Positions 13,772-17,574 of a DNA stretch of 17,574 bases are shown here, in pieces. The position numbers were made by a program, and so were the translations under genes. The stretch spans positions 1 through 17,574 of the forward strand of contig JACCVK010000015.1 in NCBI GenBank assembly GCA_013698195.1. The letters are read 5' to 3'. Under the pieces are notes generated by a model, which was not told where the DNA came from, searched no databases, and was given only the letters and a program-made list of their open reading frames with translations. Position 1 is the first letter of the stretch, and each line of letters opens with the position of its first letter. This DNA comes from Actinomycetota bacterium (GTDB lineage Bacteria; Actinomycetota; Thermoleophilia; Gaiellales; Gaiellaceae).

Positions 13772-14118
13772 GTGGAGTTCGACATCGGCTACCGCCTCAT
13801 CTTCACCGACGTCGACCACATCATCGGCTACGTCGCCGCGCTCGTACCCGAGAAGTCGCGCACTGGAAGTTCGCCACGAACGAGTTCTTCTTCAGTTCTC
13901 ATCCCCTACGACGTCGTCTCCACCCCGCGCGCTCCCGCGAGACACTCGTCCACATCGAGGGCTACTACTACAAGCCGGTACGCAACGTCCGACCTATGGA
14001 GGACGTTCTGTTCCGCACCTGCTCTGTCCTGCGTAGTCAGACCAGATCGGACCTGCGCAATACGATGGCCCTCCCGTGGAGAGAGAGTGAAACCCACAAC
14101 GGTGACGGCGACCGATGA
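13772..14118 (+). pseudogene. Unrecognised gene with a frameshift near 13855-13861
   Basis: From GTG 13772 the frame reads EFDIGYRLIFTDVDHIIG and YVAALVPEKS. Near 13858 the protein-like sense moves to another frame: HWKFATNEFFFSSHPLRRR, LHPARSRETLVHIEGYYYKP, VRNVRPMEDVLFRTC, ending at TGA 14116-14118. The unshifted continuation (SRTGSSPRTSSSS and onward) looks non-coding. I do not recognise the family. If the frames are joined the product is about 115 aa. The start has no Shine-Dalgarno sequence, unlike the genes to its right, and it begins upstream of the tRNA promoter on the opposite strand. It may be a decayed host or element gene, or it may carry a sequencing error. Confidence 0.35.
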
Positions 14119-14163
14119 ACGCCGGGAAGGACGAGACGGCAGGATGTTCCTGTACGGAGGCAA

Positions 14164-14364
14164 GTGTCAGATCAATCATCGACCAATCCGCCCATGGCGT
14201 TTGGTGTCATGGATGCGGCGAAGCAACTGGGCATCGGCTGGGACACGTTCCACACCCACGTTGCGCCCAACGTCAAGTGGGTTCGCTTCGGCGCGAAGAA
14301 GGTAGTCAGCCGGGCTGAACTCGAACGATTCCTGAGCGAGCGCGGCGAGAGGTTCCTGCCGTGA
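14164..14364 (+). CDS. Excisionase-type helix-turn-helix DNA-binding protein
   Basis: A 66-aa protein starting at GTG 14164, with GGAGG three bases upstream; the ATG at 14194 is an alternative. AFGVMDAAKQLGIGWDTFHTHV is a MerR-like winged helix-turn-helix, and the basic wing KWVRFGAKKVVSRAELERFLSER is the usual end of the excisionase (Xis)/HTH_17 family. Such proteins bend DNA at attachment sites to favour excision, or regulate element genes. Its place about 480 bp from the putative attachment site and just before the replication gene fits an integrative element. The Ser/Asn/Gln-rich first ten residues look disordered. Confidence 0.7.
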   Translation: MSDQSSTNPPMAFGVMDAAKQLGIGWDTFHTHVAPNVKWVRFGAKKVVSRAELERFLSERGERFLP

Positions 14365-14515
14365 ACGCGCAGGGGATGATCCCGCGATTCGGATCCCCGG
14401 ATGAGCGAAAGAGGTTGGGCGTCGAATCGACCTGGAGACAGCCTCACGGTTCGTCACTTACGGGCGGACAGGCCCAGGTGCAGTGTGCCTGCGGCAGGAA
14501 AGCAACCACACAAAT

Positions 14516-14567
14516 CAGGGGGTCAAGGGTGCCTGTTCCACCTGCGACCCCCTGTGTCCTGAACAGG
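14516..14567 (+). promoter_or_regulatory. Possible pseudoknot or alternating hairpins covering the rep ribosome site
   Basis: Helix 1: CAGGGGGTC (14516-14524) with GACCCCCTG (14546-14554), 9 perfect pairs. Helix 2: CCTGTTC (14532-14538, inside the loop of helix 1) with GAACAGG (14561-14567), 7 perfect pairs. The order is 5'1-5'2-3'1-3'2, i.e. an H-type pseudoknot topology with linkers of 7, 7 and 6 nt. The 3' arm of helix 2 includes the first three bases of the AGGAGG (14565-14570) serving rep at 14576. Helix 2 would block the ribosome. Formation is inferred from complementarity only. Confidence 0.5.
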
Positions 14568-14575
14568 AGGACATC

Positions 14576-16201
14576 ATGGACGCGACAGCAGCAGCACTTC
14601 ACCCGAAGTTGATCGAGTCGCGGATTTCCCCCGAGGTGGCGAGGGAGCGCGGGTACAAAATCCTGGAGAAGGGCAACAAAGCCGCCATCGTGGCGGCCTT
14701 CAAGGGCTACGGGCAGAACGACAACGTTCTGAAGGACGCGCTGCAGAAGAACGGCGAATGGAGCGGGTTGCTCATGCCGCGGTTCCCGGTGCCCGTGGAC
14801 GTGGCCCTGATCCCAAACATGGACGCGCTCGACTTGCCTCCTCGCATCCGCTTCGACCCGGTCCTGGAGGAGCCACTGCCCGACGAGGCGTGGAAGGAAG
14901 AGCCTGCCACGGATGAACAACTGGCCGAGATCAAGCGGCTGAAGACGCTGCACGACCGCGACACAGCACGCAAGTACCGGGGCACTCCGAAGACGAGGGC
15001 CGAAGCCCACGCCGTCATCGAGGTGCTGAACAAGCCACCGCGCTACTGGATCCCGCCAACCCCGAGAGTGGACGCTGACTGGGAGCACGACCACGACCGC
15101 GAGGGCACGTTCCGAGACGACACCCACCGGCAGGTGCACCTCCGCGACTACGACCACGCGAAGCCTGACAAGGCGGGTCGCTACCGGAGGAGGACGGGCC
15201 AGGGCGTGCCGCCCTACGCTGACGGAAAGGGCCTACACACGCACGCCAGGAGGGTGAAGGACACCGACCCGACGTTCCGGTACGGGAAGCGCCTCGACAT
15301 CCACCCGCTGGCGCTCAGACTCCTGCCGAAGGCCGAGTACGTGTTCTTCGGGATCGAAGGTGAGATCAAAGCCGACTCGATGCTCAGTCACATCCTGGAG
15401 CACCGACTCCCGGCCTCGGTGTTCAGCGTTCCGTCGGTCGCGTCCTGGGACGCTCCGGAGTTGCCGCTGTTCGCGGAGACGTATCTCCAGAACAAGACCG
15501 TGATCATCCTCGCGGATTCCGATGCTGGTGACGCCTCCAAGGACGTGATGTGGCAGGGGCGTCGGGCCGAGATCTTCCTCCAGAGCGTGCTCGATCTGGA
15601 CGCCGTGCTCGCGCTACCTTCGCCTGAGTTCGACGGGGTGCCGACCAAGGGCATTGACGACCACCACGCCGCTGGCGGCAGCCTGCTGGACGTGCTGGTG
15701 CAGGTTGTCGAGGCTCCCGCTCACCGAGAATCGAGCATCTTCAGCGCACGCCGTGACCGGCGAGCGGAGAACGCTCTGCGAGCGGTCCAGCGCCTGCCTG
15801 GGGCGGAGGACGGGTGGGGGATTCGGGTGAACGTCCACAACGGCGTGCCGACGCGGCCATCTCCAGAGGCCTTCCTGAGCGCCCTGTCTCTCGGTGTCTA
15901 CAAGACGGCCCTGGCCGCCGTCGAGGACATCATCGCCATGGGCTGGCTGGACGTTGAGGGTAACTCGGCCCGGAAGAGCACCCGCGAGACCATCGTGCCG
16001 CTGGACGAGTACTTCCACCCGCGCACCGGCAGGAACGTCAAGATCCCGAAAAGGAACGAGGTGACCGGCCAGGTCGAGACTCGCATGAAGCGCGGCTCGT
16101 TCTGGGAGGACGACGGGAATCCGCCGAGGTTCACTCTGCGAGAGGATCTGCGGACGAAGGTCAAGCAGGTGCCGCTCCGCGAGTGGCTGGAGATCGACTG
16201 A
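14576..16201 (+). CDS. TOPRIM/DUF3854-like replication protein (putative primase)
   Basis: A 541-aa protein from ATG 14576 with AGGAGG (14565-14570) at good spacing; a start at 14483 is open in frame but lacks a ribosome site. The central part has TOPRIM features: EYVFFGIEGEIKADSM (Glu near residue 260) and VIILADSDAGDASKDVM with the DxD at D314/D316, then the KGIDDHHAAGG motif at about 358-368 seen in DUF3854 and related plasmid/phage primase proteins. The first 250 residues are charged and contain no clear domain; the last 150 (RPSPEAFLSALSLGVYKTAL, then NVKIPKRNEVTGQVETRMKRG) are unassigned. It likely primes or initiates replication of the element. No helicase motif is visible, so a host or distal helicase would be needed. 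Confidence 0.6.
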   Translation: MDATAAALHPKLIESRISPEVARERGYKILEKGNKAAIVAAFKGYGQNDNVLKDALQKNGEWSGLLMPRFPVPVDVALIPNMDALDLPPRIRFDPVLEEPLPDEAWKEEPATDEQLAEIKRLKTLHDRDTARKYRGTPKTRAEAHAVIEVLNKPPRYWIPPTPRVDADWEHDHDREGTFRDDTHRQVHLRDYDHAKPDKAGRYRRRTGQGVPPYADGKGLHTHARRVKDTDPTFRYGKRLDIHPLALRLLPKAEYVFFGIEGEIKADSMLSHILEHRLPASVFSVPSVASWDAPELPLFAETYLQNKTVIILADSDAGDASKDVMWQGRRAEIFLQSVLDLDAVLALPSPEFDGVPTKGIDDHHAAGGSLLDVLVQVVEAPAHRESSIFSARRDRRAENALRAVQRLPGAEDGWGIRVNVHNGVPTRPSPEAFLSALSLGVYKTALAAVEDIIAMGWLDVEGNSARKSTRETIVPLDEYFHPRTGRNVKIPKRNEVTGQVETRMKRGSFWEDDGNPPRFTLREDLRTKVKQVPLREWLEID

Positions 16202-16210
16202 ACGGGCAGA

Positions 16211-16228
16211 TTGGCTCTGTTGAGCCAA
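16211..16228 (+). terminator. Hairpin after rep, possible terminator
   Basis: TTGGCTC-TGTT-GAGCCAA: a perfect 7-bp stem and 4-nt loop, 9 bp after the rep stop codon. No T-run follows. Confidence 0.5.
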
Positions 16229-16250
16229 ACTCCCAGAAACTTCCGACCTT

Positions 16251-16272
16251 AGGAGGGAATGGATCCCCTCCT
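16251..16272. repeat. Inverted repeat AGGAGGG/CCCTCCT
   Basis: A perfect 7-bp stem with 8-nt loop. The left arm is a Shine-Dalgarno-like AGGAGG and the loop holds an ATG (16259) opening a nine-codon frame (MDPLLAESP). Spacing of 2 nt is too short for normal initiation, so a peptide is doubtful. Confidence 0.4.
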
Positions 16273-16397
16273 GGCCGAGAGTCCCTGAAGAAGGAGCAGC
16301 CGCTCCGAAGGGGCACGGGTAGAAAGTACGACGACGCTGTATGCCGGAGTTCATGCACACCCACTTGAACACGGAACAGCGCCGAGTGCCGGTCGAG

Positions 16398-16415
16398 ACT
16401 GCACGGACGTGCAGT
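16398..16415. repeat. Inverted repeat ACTGCAC/GTGCAGT
   Basis: A perfect 7-bp stem around the 4-nt loop GGAC, inside the non-coding segment. Confidence 0.45.
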
Positions 16416-16537
16416 ACGCGCACACTCTCTGCGTGTAGATCGTTGACTACCTCCGGGCTGTGACGCCTGGCGCTCAGACGACGCCATACCCGCATGGAAG
16501 TTATGTCCAGACGGGGCGACGAGATGAGTGGTCTCTG

Positions 16538-16573
16538 CCGATCCGAGTAAGAACTTACTCAGCACTGGATCGG
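16538..16573. repeat. Nested dyad: CCGATCC-GAGTAAG / CTTACTC-GGATCGG
   Basis: The inner arms GAGTAAG (16545-16551) and CTTACTC (16554-16560) are separated by AA. The outer arms CCGATCC (16538-16544) and GGATCGG (16567-16573) are also perfect, joined on the right through six unpaired bases. Together there are 14 base pairs, the most extensive dyad in the segment and a good candidate for a protein-binding or origin site. Confidence 0.55.
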
Positions 16574-16633
16574 TGGGGGCCAACGCTCTGCTCGCCTCCC
16601 CGCATGGTATGGAGGAACCCTCTCCCTGCAGAA

Positions 16634-16673
16634 CCGGCAGAACCTGCCGGGCACGTACTCGCCGGTACGTACC
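16634..16673. repeat. Two adjacent inverted repeats (CCGGCAG/CTGCCGG and ACGTAC/GTACGT)
   Basis: CCGGCAG-AAC-CTGCCGG (16634-16650) is followed two bases later by ACGTAC-TCGCCG-GTACGT (16653-16670). The latter overlaps the 10-bp palindrome GGTACGTACC (16664-16673), so two alternative foldings share its right arm. Confidence 0.5.
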
Positions 16674-16717
16674 CATTGATCGTTGGTTACGCCCTTACGT
16701 TGATGATGCTGATGAGA

Positions 16718-16745
16718 CTTTGAGCGTGGGACTCAAAGACCCACG
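16718..16745. repeat. Overlapping, mutually exclusive hairpins
   Basis: CTTTGAG (16718-16724) pairs with CTCAAAG (16732-16738), while CGTGGG (16725-16730) pairs with CCCACG (16740-16745). The arms interleave and the linkers are 0-1 nt, too short for both to form at once, so they would be alternatives if transcribed. Confidence 0.45.
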
Positions 16746-16853
16746 TCATTGCGTACTCCAACTTGGTCATTGGTCAAAGCAGCACAGTGAGTCCAAGAGA
16801 CTTAGATCTGGATCCCCAAGAATCTCAACACACGACCTGAGGAGGTCTTGTAC

Positions 16854-17075
16854 ATGTCGCTTGCCGATCTGCACCGTCGCATCCAGGAGTACGCCGAGAA
16901 GGAGGGCATCCCCTACAGCGACAACGATGTTCCACAGAGGAACGCGCCTGTGGCGGAGGAAGCTCCTGCACCCGCGGCGTGGGACAGCAACGAAGACTTC
17001 TCTTGGTTGACCGTTGTCGAGATGAAGGCGAAGAGCCGCGAGATTGGCGGATTCAGAGAGGAAACATCAAGATGA
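16854..17075 (+). CDS. Hypothetical 73-aa element protein
   Basis: Starts at ATG 16854 with a strong GAGGAGG (16839-16845) about 8 bases upstream. The N-terminal part, SLADLHRRIQEYAEKEGIPY, looks helical. The middle is Pro/Ala/Glu-rich (PVAEEAPAPAAWDSNED) and the end is basic and acidic mixed (VVEMKAKSREIGGFREETSR). No membrane segment, Cys motif or known domain is visible, and I do not recognise a family. Its TGA overlaps the ATG of the next gene (ATGATG at 17072-17077), so the two are coupled. It follows the hairpin-rich non-coding segment and is probably the first gene of a new transcript. A small accessory role in the element is all that can be said. Confidence 0.6.
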   Translation: MSLADLHRRIQEYAEKEGIPYSDNDVPQRNAPVAEEAPAPAAWDSNEDFSWLTVVEMKAKSREIGGFREETSR

Positions 17076-17574
17076 TGACCAGGCTGGACGCGGCGCCCGC
17101 GACACGTCGCGTCGAGGGATTTGACAAGGAACACGACGGCGACTCCTCCAGTGGCCCTGAGGGCACGGAGCGGATGGTCGAGAGCGAGGACACCCCGGGT
17201 ACTCAGCCTGGTCCCGTGGAGATGCTGGGGATCGTGCCGATGCCCGCCGACGCGAATCGTTGCACCGCGGTTTCCAAGCGCTCCGGCAAGCGCTGCAAGC
17301 GGTACCGGCAAGCACAGTCAAGCGTGTGCAGCAAGCACGCTTCAAGCGTTACGCAGCCGATGCGGCATCGCCCAGGCTCCGATGGATCTGGCTTAGGCAA
17401 GCCAATTCCCCAGGCAGCCGCAGACACGTGGCCCTGGGACGAAGAGGAGTGGCGAACCCGCTTCGACGAGGTCAACGAGTGGATCTGGAACGGGCTCCAT
17501 CAGACGAATCCTGAACTGACGGAGGATCTGTGGGGGTTCTTCTCACGGGTCGAGGATGAGCTTCACCCTCACCA
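17072..17574 (+). CDS. Partial element protein with Cys3-His cluster (phage/terminase-associated zinc-motif type)
   Basis: The frame is open from ATG 17072 (or 17075) to the window edge, at least 167 residues. The first 60 residues are acidic and low complexity. Then RCTAVSKRSGKRCKRYRQAQ continues into SSVCSKHA: C64, C75, C86 and H89, spacing C-x10-C-x10-C-x2-H. This resembles the small zinc-binding motif, often ending in HGG, found near the N-terminus of many actinophage and mobile-element proteins, some annotated as small terminase subunits. Here the final GG is absent. Downstream is a Trp/acidic-rich part (TWPWDEEEWRTRFDEVNEW, then LTEDLWGFFSRVEDEL). Function is unresolved; DNA binding is an inference. 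Confidence 0.55.
   Translation, partial: MMTRLDAAPATRRVEGFDKEHDGDSSSGPEGTERMVESEDTPGTQPGPVEMLGIVPMPADANRCTAVSKRSGKRCKRYRQAQSSVCSKHASSVTQPMRHRPGSDGSGLGKPIPQAAADTWPWDEEEWRTRFDEVNEWIWNGLHQTNPELTEDLWGFFSRVEDELHPH

Larger units (their letters stand above)
16202..16853. other. 652-bp non-coding segment rich in perfect inverted repeats (candidate origin or structured RNA)
   Basis: No convincing gene lies here on either strand; frames present have non-coding composition. The segment carries at least six perfect inverted repeats with 6-7 bp arms and short loops: 16211-16228, 16251-16272, 16398-16415, 16545-16560, 16634-16650, 16653-16670, and the alternative pair at 16718-16745. There is also a near-direct repeat GATCGTTG-RY-TAC (16438-16450 and 16678-16690) and a tandem TTGGTCA pair (16763-16776). 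It lies right after the replication gene, where plasmid and integrative-element origins or transfer sites often are. A structured RNA is the other option. Confidence 0.5.
13554..17574. mobile_element. Putative integrated element (AICE/phage-like), left end; right end outside window
   Basis: Several signs point to foreign DNA from here rightward: a tRNA-Arg interrupted at its anticodon loop, clustered TGTCCCA repeats like integrase arm sites, an excisionase-type protein, a TOPRIM-like replication protein, consensus SD sites instead of leaderless starts, and lower GC (about 50% in the line at 16681 versus about 67% at 3361). The composition xis-rep is typical of actinobacterial integrative elements and temperate phages. 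No integrase, transfer ATPase or capsid gene is in view, so the class is open. Confidence 0.55.

Noticed and set aside
13772..14305. Unshifted 177-aa reading from 13772
   Set aside because: After about residue 30 it becomes Ser/Thr/Arg-rich without pattern and overlaps the excisionase-type gene; the shifted frame is more protein-like.
16251..16287. Nine-codon leader peptide after AGGAGG
   Set aside because: Only two bases separate the SD-like arm from the ATG and the SD is paired in a hairpin, so initiation is unlikely; kept only as an inverted repeat.
16161..16676. 171-aa minus-strand frame and the plus-strand frames at 16460-16723 and 16528-17010
   Set aside because: Residue composition is non-coding in character, no ribosome sites precede them, and they cross the inverted-repeat cluster.
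16202..16853. tRNA, tmRNA or retron-type RNA in the non-coding segment
   Set aside because: No T-loop-like GTTCRA with matching acceptor, no tag-peptide reading frame, and no reverse transcriptase gene in the window.
1..17574. CRISPR array or insertion sequence
   Set aside because: No regularly spaced direct repeats of CRISPR length and no transposase frame were seen.

Overview
The window is high-GC DNA that looks like an actinobacterial chromosome. My best guess is Thermoleophilia/Gaiellales, inferred from the gene mix (AcnA-type aconitase, HelD-like helicase, CytX-type permease, PhzF, YugP-type protease) and from start regions with no Shine-Dalgarno (SD) sequence. Nearly every transcription-unit head in the left part instead has a TANNNT-like hexamer 6-8 nt before the start codon, the layout of leaderless mRNAs. 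The right 4 kb differs: lower GC in sampled lines, consensus AGGAGG-type ribosome sites, and plasmid/phage-type genes.

Chromosomal part (1-13,560). A partial bolA (-) is divergent from a LiaF-like protein gene (+). The latter overlaps an uncharacterised gene that runs without a stop codon into aconitase. Aconitase converges on a HelD-like helicase split by a frameshift. The convergent junction is duplicated in tandem (2 x 131 bp), and each copy carries the same 21-bp hairpin. A methyltransferase lies just upstream of the helicase and is divergent from a cytX-like permease/PfkB-kinase pair. The kinase converges on a phzF-like gene, which is divergent from a sixA-like phosphatase followed by a two-gene ABC exporter. 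A hairpin terminator separates the exporter from a convergent YugP-type zinc metallopeptidase. A frameshifted relic of an RTX (calcium-binding repeat) protein follows.

Junction (13,522-13,753). The 5' half of a tRNA-Arg(CCU) stops in its anticodon arm. Then come three direct and one inverted copy of TGTCCCA, resembling integrase arm sites, and an intact tRNA-Arg(CCU) on the opposite strand. I read this as the left end of an integrated element that broke one tRNA and carries or abuts another. The integrase and right end are not in the window, so this is inference.

Element part (about 13,561-17,574). It holds a frameshifted orphan gene, a small excisionase-type DNA-binding protein, and a TOPRIM/DUF3854-like primase or replication protein whose ribosome site can be covered by an RNA helix in an H-type pseudoknot arrangement. 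A 652-bp non-coding segment packed with short perfect inverted repeats follows (candidate origin or structured RNA), then a 73-aa hypothetical gene overlapping a partial gene with a Cys/His cluster.

The least explained items are the pseudoknot-like rep leader, the hairpin-rich non-coding segment and the rearranged tRNA-Arg junction. Several frame disruptions and the diverged tandem duplication also raise the possibility of assembly or sequencing error; each is flagged.
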